NCBI RefSeq assembly: GCF_012933655.1
Contig: NZ_JABBJJ010000127.1
Coordinates: 1-32,133, forward strand
Direction: 5' to 3'
Source: Pyxidicoccus fallax
Lineage (GTDB): Bacteria > Myxococcota > Myxococcia > Myxococcales > Myxococcaceae
DNA length: 32,133 nucleotides
In this document: positions 1 to 8,305 of the stretch, piece by piece
How the letters are laid out: the number at the start of each line of letters is the position of its first letter
Position numbering within the stretch: position 1 is the first letter of the stretch
Notes under the pieces: generated by a model
Databases searched by the model: none
What the model saw: only the letters and a program-made list of their open reading frames with translations
Told to the model about the DNA's origin: nothing
Program-made: the position numbers and the translations under genes

Positions 1-421
1 CCACCTGCCCCACCGCCACCGCGCCGGGCGGCGCCGCCGTCCGCACGAGCCACCGCGTGGCCAGCGCCAGCAGCACGAGCTGCGCCGCCGCGAACACCAG
101 GACGCCCCGCGTGAGCGAGCCGGACAGCGCCTCGGACGCGAAGTACAGCGGCATGTCCGGGAAGAAGTAGGGCGCGGGCGTCAGCCGCCAGCCGGACCAG
201 CTGCCGCCCAGACCGACGATGTCCCGGTACAGCGCGGGCAGGTAGAGGGCGTCCGCGTTGAAGAAGGTCTCCGGCTCCAGCGTTCCGTCGCTGAAGCGGA
301 AGAAGAGGTTCACCAGCGCCAGCCCCAGCAGGGCCCACGCACCCGCGCTCAGGCCCCGGAACACGGGGCCGCCCGGCGACGAGGCCGGCGGGAAGGCCTG
401 GCGGACAGCGGGCGGCTGCAT
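1..421 (-). CDS. N-terminal part of a multi-pass membrane protein, cut by window edge
   Basis: Reading leftward from an ATG at 421-419 there is an open frame of 140 codons that runs off the left edge without a stop. It begins MQPPAVRQAF, has a hydrophobic segment at about residues 24-40 (WALLGLALVNLFF), then a polar loop containing FFNADALYLPALYRD and TPAPYFFPDMPLYF, and a second hydrophobic segment at about 105-122. This pattern, with an acidic and aromatic first extracytoplasmic loop, resembles large polytopic membrane proteins that handle lipid-linked sugars, but no catalytic motif is visible in the part present. It is divergent from the GT39 glycosyltransferase at 530, 108 bp away, which fits a shared envelope-glycan role. 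The family is not recognised. Coding is well supported by codon usage and the lack of stops. Confidence 0.7.
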   Translation of the reverse strand, partial: MQPPAVRQAFPPASSPGGPVFRGLSAGAWALLGLALVNLFFRFSDGTLEPETFFNADALYLPALYRDIVGLGGSWSGWRLTPAPYFFPDMPLYFASEALSGSLTRGVLVFAAAQLVLLALATRWLVRTAAPPGAVAVGQV

Positions 422-431
422 GGGGCGCCGA

Positions 432-439
432 GGTATATC
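432..439 (-). promoter_or_regulatory. Candidate -10 element for the leftward membrane-protein gene
   Basis: On the minus strand the 108-bp divergent gap contains GATATACC, a good match to a housekeeping -10 box. It lies about 10 bases upstream of the ATG at 421. No convincing -35 hexamer is seen at 16-18 bp. The transcript leader would be only a few bases. I see no clear promoter for the rightward gene at 530. Confidence 0.3.
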
Positions 440-529
440 CCCGCCCCGGCGGCGCTCGGAAGCGGAAACCCTCCCACAGGCACAACACGCCTCTGGTCAA
501 CGGGCGCCCGGTGCGCTTTGTCCTGAGCC

Positions 530-1927
530 GTGAGCCTGCCTTCCCCTCCCGCCGCTCCGACAGCGACCGCCGGTCCGGTTCCGAGGGCCTGCCTCGTCGT
601 GCTCGCGGTGTCGGCGGTGCTGCGGCTCGCGCTGGCGCTGGGCACCGACGTCTATTTCGATACCGCCTACTACTGGCAATGGGCCCGCCACCTGGCGTGG
701 GGCTACTACGACCACCCGCCGCTGGCCGCGTGGCTCGTCGCGGTGCTCGGCATCCACGCCACGGCGCTGGTGTGCGGCGCGCTCACGGTGGCCGCGGTAT
801 GGGGACTGGCGCGCGACGTGTACGGCGACAGCGCGGCGGCGTGGCGCGCGGCGGCGCTGTGGAGCGTGGTGCCCGTGGGCATGGTGGCCGGCGTGTGGGC
901 CACGCCCGACTCGCCGCTGCTCCTCTTCTGGACGCTGGGGCTGTGGGCCCTGTGGCGCGAGCGCTGGGTGTGGGCGGGGCTGGCGTGCGGGCTCGCCCTG
1001 CTATCCAAGTACCCGGCGGTGCTGCTGGGGCTCGCCTTCCTGCTCGCCTCGGCGCGGGCGCGGCGGCTGCCCTGGGGCGCGTGGCTCACGGGCGCGCTGG
1101 CCGTGCTGTGCTTCGTCCCGGTGGTGCTGTGGAACTCGCGGCATGAGTGGGTGGGCTTCCTCTTCCAGCTCCGCCACGGCTTCAAGGGGTGGGGCGGGTG
1201 GAACACCTTCGGCGAGTTCCTCGGGGGGCAGCTCGCGATTGGAGGCCCGGTGCTGTTCCCCCTCGCGCTGGTGTACGCGGTGCGCGGACCTCGCGAGCAG
1301 TTCCTGCTGCGCATGGCGGCGGTGGTGCCGCTGCTCTTCTTCGGCTACGCGGCGACACGCGCGCGGGGCGAGGCCAACTGGCCCGAGACGGCCTACGTGG
1401 CCGCGTGCGTGGGCGTGGCCGGAATGCGCCCCGCCTGGCGCCGCGCCGTCACCGTCTCGGGGCTGGCGGTGGTGCTCGCGGTGGGCTCGCACGTGTTCTT
1501 CCCCGTGGTGCGCGCCGAGCGGGACCGGCTGCTGTGGCGCATCCGGGGCTGGAACGTGCTGCGCGAGCTGGCCACGCCGGAGAAGTTGTTCCCCGGCATG
1601 GACGCGAAGAACGTGGCCGCCATCTACGCGCCCAGCTACCAGCTCGCCTCGCACGTGGCCTACTACACGGGCGCCGTCACCGACACCGGGGCCTCCCCGC
1701 GCTTCAGCCAGTACGACCTGTGGCCGGACCCCGTCATCGCCCCGGGCCAGGACGTGCTCTGGGTTGGCGAGGGCGGCCCTCCCCCACCCGACGACCTGGC
1801 GGCGCGCTTCACCGCCGTGGAGGGCCCCGTGGAGCTGGCGGGCGACTTCCGCGACCGGAGGGTGCACACCTTCCTCGTATGGCGCCTGCGAGCGCTCAAG
1901 CCCACGGGCGACAACGTCACCCCCTAG
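530..1927 (+). CDS. GT39/ArnT-like glycosyltransferase (PMT_2 domain), membrane
   Basis: This 465-residue polytopic protein resembles the PMT_2/ArnT group, which transfers a sugar from a polyprenyl-phosphate donor to a lipid or protein on the outer face of the inner membrane. After a first membrane segment (about residues 19-38) the first periplasmic loop carries FDTAYYWQWA (acidic residue D44) and YYDHPPLAAW (D61-H62). This is the hallmark of the family, where the loop aspartate is thought to be the catalytic base. Further hydrophobic segments follow up to about residue 320, then a soluble C-terminal domain of about 140 residues. Length is close to the family's usual 450-550. The start is GTG at 530; there is no strong Shine-Dalgarno, but the next starts would remove the first membrane segment. 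Sugar and acceptor cannot be told from sequence. Confidence 0.85.
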   Translation: MSLPSPPAAPTATAGPVPRACLVVLAVSAVLRLALALGTDVYFDTAYYWQWARHLAWGYYDHPPLAAWLVAVLGIHATALVCGALTVAAVWGLARDVYGDSAAAWRAAALWSVVPVGMVAGVWATPDSPLLLFWTLGLWALWRERWVWAGLACGLALLSKYPAVLLGLAFLLASARARRLPWGAWLTGALAVLCFVPVVLWNSRHEWVGFLFQLRHGFKGWGGWNTFGEFLGGQLAIGGPVLFPLALVYAVRGPREQFLLRMAAVVPLLFFGYAATRARGEANWPETAYVAACVGVAGMRPAWRRAVTVSGLAVVLAVGSHVFFPVVRAERDRLLWRIRGWNVLRELATPEKLFPGMDAKNVAAIYAPSYQLASHVAYYTGAVTDTGASPRFSQYDLWPDPVIAPGQDVLWVGEGGPPPPDDLAARFTAVEGPVELAGDFRDRRVHTFLVWRLRALKPTGDNVTP

Positions 1928-1935
1928 CGCCCACG

Positions 1936-1994
1936 CGTTACGACGCGGTGCATGAATCGTTACCGCGGTAACGCCCACGTCACCTTCGGTAACG
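1936..1994 (+). promoter_or_regulatory. Three tandem dyads, candidate enhancer-binding-protein array
   Basis: A perfect 16-bp palindrome, CGTTACCGCGGTAACG, lies at 1958-1973. A near copy, CGTCACC-ttc-GGTAACG, lies at 1978-1994 (one mismatch, spacer 3 instead of 2). A degenerate left copy starts with CGTTACG at 1936-1942. The dyad centres are about 21 bp apart, two helical turns, so the sites would lie on one DNA face. They sit roughly 80-140 bp upstream of the predicted sigma-54 start point, where upstream activator sequences usually lie. The repeats are seen directly; the binding protein is inferred and unknown. Confidence 0.65.
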
Positions 1995-2008
1995 TCCTGA
2001 CGCACCGG

Positions 2009-2051
2009 GCCAACCCGTAAGGTCCTGAAAATCCAGCCAGCACGGGTTGGC
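2009..2051 (+). repeat. 10-bp perfect inverted repeat overlapping the -24 promoter element
   Basis: GCCAACCCGT at 2009-2018 is repeated inverted as ACGGGTTGGC at 2042-2051, with 23 bases between. The right arm covers the TTGGC of the predicted -24 element. Because it lies upstream of the expected transcription start it would act on DNA, for example as a repressor or architectural-protein site, and not as an RNA hairpin of this operon. Confidence 0.45.
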
Positions 2052-2063
2052 AGAGGCGTTGCT
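2047..2063 (+). promoter_or_regulatory. Predicted sigma-54 (-24/-12) promoter of the acetate operon
   Basis: TTGGCA at 2047-2052 and TTGCT at 2059-2063 are separated by 6 bases. This puts the invariant GG (2049-2050) and GC (2061-2062) exactly 12 bp apart, as required for sigma-54 holoenzyme. Agreement with the TGGCAC-N5-TTGCW consensus is one mismatch in the first block and none in the second. The expected start point is near 2074, only about 4 bases before the porin ATG at 2078. Sigma-54 promoters need an ATP-dependent activator, which fits the dyad array upstream. Confidence 0.7.
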
Positions 2064-2077
2064 CTGCTGAGCGGGGC

Positions 2078-3181
2078 ATGCGCCCACACCCCCTCCGCCT
2101 GCTGTCGCTCCTGACCGCGCTCGTGGCCGTGCTGCACGCCGCTCCCGCGGCCGCCGGGAAGATAGCGCTCGGCGAGGAGGCGAACCTCAACGTCAACGTC
2201 CTCCTCCAGCCGCAGCTCCAGCTCATCAAGGACGGGGCGCCCGTCGGGCACGTGGGCACCGACCTCTACCTGCGCCGCATCCGCCTGCTCGTCTTCGGCA
2301 ACGTGACGAAGAACCTCTCGTTCTTCATCGAGACGGACCAGCCCAACTACGGCAAGGACGGCAACTTCGACGTCACCCTGTTCATGCAGGACGCGTTCGT
2401 CTCGTACATGTTCGCGGACAAGGTCTGGGTGGACGCGGGCCTGCTCATCGCGCCGCTCTCCCGCCACAACCTCCAGGGCGCCATCGCGCTCAACACGGTC
2501 GACTACCACGCGGGCCTCGTGCGCTTCACGCCGGGCGTCGGGAAGATATGGCGAGACACCGGCGTCCAGCTCCGCGGCTTCGCCGGCCCGCTCGGCTTCC
2601 GCGCGGCCATCCTCAACGGGGCCGAGGGCGTCCGGAAGCCCGAGGCCACCGTCAACCCCGATGACCTCCCGCGCGGCGTCGCGCTCGTCCGCTGGAACTT
2701 CCTCACCCGCGAGGAGGACCTCTTCTTCCAGGGCATCTACTTCGACGACAAGCCCCGACTTTCCGTGGGCGCCGGTGCTGACTACCAGCCCTCCGCCATC
2801 GCAACCGCCACCGGCGTCCACGACTCGCTCGCCCTGTCCACCGATGTCTTCCTGAACCTGCCCCTCGCCGGAGACCAGACCTTCGTCTTCCAGACGCACG
2901 TCTTCCACTACCGCGAGGGCTTCGACAACGCGATGAGCGGCACCGGCTTCTTCTCCGAGGTCGGCTACCGCTTCGGCCACTTCGAGCCCGTGCTGTCCGG
3001 CGAGTACTTCAACTCGCGCGTCGTGAATCAGGACCTGCTCGCCCTGCGCCCCGGCTTCAACGTCTGGTTCCAGGGCCACACCTTCAACCTGAAGACCGAG
3101 GTCGCCGTCACGAAGACGGGCGACATCTCCGAGGCCGACACCGGCATCACCGGCACGGCCCAGCTCCAGTACTTCTACTGA
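2078..3181 (+). CDS. Outer-membrane porin (phosphate-selective porin O/P-like)
   Basis: This is a 367-residue predicted beta-barrel protein. Residues 1-26 form a Sec signal peptide ending in APAAA before GKIALGEEA. The mature part alternates short polar and hydrophobic strands (for example [50 protein letters not shown]) and ends in LQYFY. A terminal aromatic residue of this kind is the usual outer-membrane insertion signal read by the BAM complex. The RRIRLLVFG and FFIETDQPN region resembles the OprO/OprP porin group. It is the first gene of a same-strand run with acs (23 bp), DUF485 and actP, suggesting it admits acetate or another small carboxylate and not phosphate. Substrate is inferred from context only. 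A weak GGGG precedes the ATG. Confidence 0.8.
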   Translation: MRPHPLRLLSLLTALVAVLHAAPAAAGKIALGEEANLNVNVLLQPQLQLIKDGAPVGHVGTDLYLRRIRLLVFGNVTKNLSFFIETDQPNYGKDGNFDVTLFMQDAFVSYMFADKVWVDAGLLIAPLSRHNLQGAIALNTVDYHAGLVRFTPGVGKIWRDTGVQLRGFAGPLGFRAAILNGAEGVRKPEATVNPDDLPRGVALVRWNFLTREEDLFFQGIYFDDKPRLSVGAGADYQPSAIATATGVHDSLALSTDVFLNLPLAGDQTFVFQTHVFHYREGFDNAMSGTGFFSEVGYRFGHFEPVLSGEYFNSRVVNQDLLALRPGFNVWFQGHTFNLKTEVAVTKTGDISEADTGITGTAQLQYFY

Positions 3182-3204
3182 CGCCCCGCACGAGGATGAC
3201 TCCC

Positions 3205-5169
<1,965 letters not shown>

Positions 5170-5204
5170 GCAGAGCAAGTCAAACGTTGTGAGGAGGAAC
5201 GTCC

Positions 5205-5489
5205 ATGTCTGCTGATTCCCGAGAGGAAGCGCTGGAAGCCCTCGCCGCGTCACGCTGGCGGGTGGCCGCGGTGCTCACGGTGGCCACCCTGGTGGCCTAC
5301 CTGGGCTTCATCCTGCTGGTGGCCTTCAACAAGCCGTTGATGGGCCAGCAAATCGTCCCCGGGCTGTCCATCGGCATCCTGCTGGGGGCGCTCGTCATCC
5401 TCACCGCGTGGGGGCTGACGGGCATCTACATCGTCTGGGCGAACGGCAAGTACGACCGCGCCCTGCACCAGCTGCGCGACGGAAAGTGA
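5205..5489 (+). CDS. DUF485 small inner-membrane protein, ActP partner (YjcH-like)
   Basis: This 94-residue protein has two membrane helices, at about residues 20-42 ([22 protein letters not shown]) and 55-78 ([25 protein letters not shown]), joined by the short loop [12 protein letters not shown]. The final WANGKYD matches the conserved end of DUF485/YjcH proteins. These almost always sit directly before actP and are thought to be accessory subunits of the acetate symporter. A strong Shine-Dalgarno, GAGGAGG at 5191-5197, is 7 bases before the ATG. The next gene begins 7 bases after its stop, so translation is probably coupled. The molecular role of this family is not settled. Confidence 0.9.
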   Translation: MSADSREEALEALAASRWRVAAVLTVATLVAYLGFILLVAFNKPLMGQQIVPGLSIGILLGALVILTAWGLTGIYIVWANGKYDRALHQLRDGK

Positions 5490-5496
5490 GGACGGC

Positions 5497-7128
5497 ATGA
5501 ACCCGACGACAGCAGCGGGCACGCAGCTCGGCCAGCCCAACAGCACGGCCATCATCTTCTTCCTCCTCTTCGTCGCCATCACCCTGGCGATTACGTACTG
5601 GGCGGCGCGCAAGACGAAGACGACGTCCGAGTTCTTCGCCGCCGGCGGCGGCGTGAGCGCCGTGCAGAACGGCTTCGCGCTGGCCGGCGACTACATGAGC
5701 GCGGCGAGCTTCCTCGGCATCGCCGGCCTCGTGGCCACGTCCGGCTTCGACGGCCTCATCTACTCGGTGGGCTGGCTGGTGGGCTGGCCGGTGGTGACGT
5801 TCCTCATCGCCGAGCCCCTGCGCAACCTGGGCAAGTACACCTTCGCGGACGTGGTGGCCTACCGGCTGAAGCAGACGCCGGTGCGTCTGTCCGCGGCGGT
5901 GGGCACGCTCACCGTGGTGAGCTTCTATCTGATTGCGCAGATGGTGGGCGCCGGCAACCTCATCCACCTGCTCTTCGGCCTGTCGTACGAGATGGCGGTC
6001 ATCATCGTGGGCGCGGTGATGATTCTGTACGTCCTCTTCGGCGGCATGATTGCCACCACGTGGGTGCAAATCGTGAAGGCGGTGCTGCTGCTGGCGGGCG
6101 CGTCCGCGCTGGCCGGCGCGGTGCTCTACAAGTTCGGCTTCAACCCGCTGGCCCTCTTCAACGCGGCAGCCACGCAGTACGGCCCGGAGACGCTGGCCCC
6201 CGGCAAGCTGGTGGCGAGCCCCCTGGAGGCCATCTCGCTGGGCGTGGCGCTGATGTTCGGCACGGCGGGCCTGCCGCACATCCTGATGCGCTTCTACACG
6301 GTGCCGGACGCGAAGGCGGCGCGCAGCAGCGTGTTCTACGCCACGGGCCTCATCGGCTACTTCTACCTGGTGACGTTCATCCTCGGCTTCGGCGCGTCCG
6401 TGCTGGTGGGCCGGCAGGCGATTACCGGCGTGGACAAGGGCGGCAACATGGCGGCGCCCATGCTGGCGGAGGTGGTGGGCGGCACGGGCTTCCTCGGCTT
6501 CATCTCCGCGGTGGCCTTCGCCACCATCCTCGCGGTGGTGGCCGGCCTGACGCTGTCCGGCGCGGCGGCGCTGTCGCATGACTTGTGGTCCAGCGTGGTG
6601 CGCAAGGGCAAGGCCCCGGAGCACGAGCAGCTCAAGGTGGCGCGGCTCGCCAGCCTCTTCCTGGGCATCCTCGCCGTCATCCTGGGCGTGGCCTTCAAGG
6701 GGCAGAACGTGGCCTTCATGGTGGGCCTGGCCTTCGCCATCGCGGCGAGCGCCAACTTCCCCGCGCTGCTCCTGTCCATGGCATGGAAGCGCTTCACCAC
6801 GAATGGCGCGGTGGCGAGCATGCTGACGGGCTCCATCAGCGCGGTGATGTTCATCTTCCTGTCACCCACGGTACAGGTGGACCTCCTGGGCAACGCCTCG
6901 GCGCCCATCCCGCTGAAGAACCCGGGCATCATCACCATCCCCCTGTCCTTCGCGGTGGGCATCCTGGTGTCGCTGATGTTCCCCGAGCGTGAGTCCGCGG
7001 ACCGCTTCGCCGAGGTGAAGCACCGGATGCACGTGGGCGCGGGGAAGCCCACCCCGCCCGCGCCGGAGGCACCCGCGTCGACGGCCGTCGGCACGCCGCC
7101 GACGATGCCCTCGCCCGGCAAGGCCTGA
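5497..7128 (+). CDS. actP: Cation/acetate symporter, SSS family
   Basis: This 543-residue inner-membrane transporter of the sodium:solute symporter family takes up acetate and related short carboxylates with a cation. It shows about 13 hydrophobic segments starting at residues 20-36. Family signatures include the N-terminal [24 protein letters not shown] stretch after helix 1 (conserved [11 protein letters not shown] around residues 65-75), [12 protein letters not shown], and [23 protein letters not shown] in the middle. The tail of about 40 residues is rich in Pro and Ala and poorly conserved. The ATG at 5497 follows GAGGAC. It is the last gene of the porin-acs-DUF485-actP operon, with hairpins downstream. 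Length and gene order match acs-yjcH-actP operons of other proteobacteria, apart from the added porin at the front. Confidence 0.93.
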   Translation: MNPTTAAGTQLGQPNSTAIIFFLLFVAITLAITYWAARKTKTTSEFFAAGGGVSAVQNGFALAGDYMSAASFLGIAGLVATSGFDGLIYSVGWLVGWPVVTFLIAEPLRNLGKYTFADVVAYRLKQTPVRLSAAVGTLTVVSFYLIAQMVGAGNLIHLLFGLSYEMAVIIVGAVMILYVLFGGMIATTWVQIVKAVLLLAGASALAGAVLYKFGFNPLALFNAAATQYGPETLAPGKLVASPLEAISLGVALMFGTAGLPHILMRFYTVPDAKAARSSVFYATGLIGYFYLVTFILGFGASVLVGRQAITGVDKGGNMAAPMLAEVVGGTGFLGFISAVAFATILAVVAGLTLSGAAALSHDLWSSVVRKGKAPEHEQLKVARLASLFLGILAVILGVAFKGQNVAFMVGLAFAIAASANFPALLLSMAWKRFTTNGAVASMLTGSISAVMFIFLSPTVQVDLLGNASAPIPLKNPGIITIPLSFAVGILVSLMFPERESADRFAEVKHRMHVGAGKPTPPAPEAPASTAVGTPPTMPSPGKA

Positions 7129-7148
7129 TTCACGCTTTGTCCTCCTCT

Positions 7149-7205
7149 CTCCTCCTCGGGAGGAGGGCAGGGACGGGGCCCGGGCCTCCAAGGGACCCGG
7201 GTCCC
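7149..7205 (+). terminator. Two hairpins after actP, probable terminator region
   Basis: CTCCTCC at 7149-7155 pairs with GGAGGAG at 7159-7165 across a 3-base loop. A perfect 14-bp palindrome, GGGACCCGGGTCCC, follows at 7192-7205. Neither has a U-tract, so intrinsic termination is uncertain. Position between actP and an independent gene supports a termination or transcript-end role. Confidence 0.45.
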
Positions 7206-7228
7206 GTACCCACTTTCCGTGGGCCCTG

Positions 7229-7248
7229 AGACGCGTGGCGTCTAGACT
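7229..7248 (+). promoter_or_regulatory. Operator-like repeat with -10-like box before the channel gene
   Basis: AGACGC-GTG-GCGTCT at 7229-7243 is a perfect 6+3+6 inverted repeat. It runs into TAGACT (7243-7248), which resembles a -10 box and lies 6 bases before the GTG start at 7255. No Shine-Dalgarno precedes that GTG, so a leaderless transcript is possible. No good -35 is seen. The repeat is direct observation; promoter function is inferred. Confidence 0.35.
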
Positions 7249-7254
7249 GGCGCC

Positions 7255-8085
7255 GTGTCCAGGATCACCGAGCAGAGTCCGGCTGGCGGCATCCGCGCCC
7301 GGATGCACGAAATCATCTTCGAAGCGGACACTCCGGCCGGGAAGGCGTTCGACGTCGGCCTCTTGTGGACCATCCTCTTCAGCATCGCCGCGGTGATGCT
7401 GGAGAGCGTGGCCTCGGTGCGCGAGCAGTTCGGCTTCGAGCTGCGAGCCCTGGAGTGGGGCTTCACGGTGCTGTTCACCGTGGAGTACGTGCTGCGGCTC
7501 ATCGCCGTGCGCCGGCCGCTGGCCTACGCGACGAGCTTCTTCGGGCTGGTGGACCTGCTGGCCATCCTTCCCACCTTCCTGAGCCTGTTCTTCCCCGGGG
7601 CCCAGTCGCTGCTGGTGGTGCGGGTGGTGCGCATGCTGCGCGTCTTCCGCGTGCTCAAGCTGGCGCACCTGCTGGGACAGGCGGAGGTGCTGATGACCGC
7701 GCTGCGCGCGAGCCGGCCGAAGATCATCGTCTTCCTCGGCGCCGTGCTCACCATCGTCGTCATCATGGGCTCGGTGATGTACCTGGTGGAGGGCCCGGAG
7801 AACGGCTTCGACAACATCCCCCGCTCCATGTACTGGGCCATCGTCACGATGACGACGGTGGGCTTCGGCGACATCACGCCGAAGACGGTGATGGGGCAGT
7901 TCATCGCCTCGGTGCTGATGGTGATGGGCTACGGCATCCTCGCGGTGCCCACCGGCATCGTCTCCGTGGAATTGGCCGCCGCCACGCGCCACGGGGTGAA
8001 CACCCAGGCCTGCCCCGGCTGCGGCACCCAGGGACACGACCTGGACGCGAAGTTCTGCAAGAACTGCGGACATGCACTCTATTAG
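7255..8085 (+). CDS. Voltage-gated potassium channel-like ion transporter with zinc-ribbon tail
   Basis: This 276-residue inner-membrane protein has the six-helix plan of voltage-gated channels. S1 is near residues 35-55. S4 is an arginine ladder, RVVRMLRVFRVLK, near 122-135. The pore loop has the selectivity filter TTVGFGD at about 200-206, which is the potassium-type signature. S6 (MVMGYGILAVPTGIVSVEL) follows. After S6 there is a short C-terminal zinc ribbon with two CxxC knuckles, CPGC at 253-256 and CKNC at 268-271. Bacterial Kv-like channels more often end in a coiled coil or an RCK domain. GTG 7255 is the start; no Shine-Dalgarno is seen. It stands alone on its strand between the acetate operon and the lipoprotein gene. 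Potassium selectivity is well supported; gating by voltage is inferred from S4. Confidence 0.88.
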   Translation: MSRITEQSPAGGIRARMHEIIFEADTPAGKAFDVGLLWTILFSIAAVMLESVASVREQFGFELRALEWGFTVLFTVEYVLRLIAVRRPLAYATSFFGLVDLLAILPTFLSLFFPGAQSLLVVRVVRMLRVFRVLKLAHLLGQAEVLMTALRASRPKIIVFLGAVLTIVVIMGSVMYLVEGPENGFDNIPRSMYWAIVTMTTVGFGDITPKTVMGQFIASVLMVMGYGILAVPTGIVSVELAAATRHGVNTQACPGCGTQGHDLDAKFCKNCGHALY

Positions 8086-8185
8086 GGCGCGTAGGGCGCG
8101 GCATGGCCCGCCAGCCCGCCTCCCCCTCAACAGGCCATGTCTCCTTCCCATGCGTCCTGACGCCTATGAACAACCTTCAAGCGGG

Positions 8186-8286
8186 AATACGTAAGAACGC
8201 GTATTGGACTTCCATCCCTGAAAGCTGCTAGGTCCGCGGCCCCACAAACCCTGGAGAGTCTTTCACCTGATTGAAGCCTCTCCAGG
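8186..8286 (+). promoter_or_regulatory. Upstream region of the lipoprotein gene with two inverted repeats
   Basis: The 220-bp gap after the channel gene holds AATACG (8186-8191) inverted as CGTATT (8200-8205), operator-like with 8 bases between. It also holds a perfect 9-bp stem, CCTGGAGAG (8250-8258) with CTCTCCAGG (8278-8286), ending 20 bases before the GTG at 8306. The second could form a hairpin in the 5' leader, just upstream of the purine-rich ribosome-binding site at 8293-8301. No clear -35/-10 pair was found. Confidence 0.3.
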
Positions 8287-8305
8287 TTCCACGAGGGGGA
8301 GTGCA

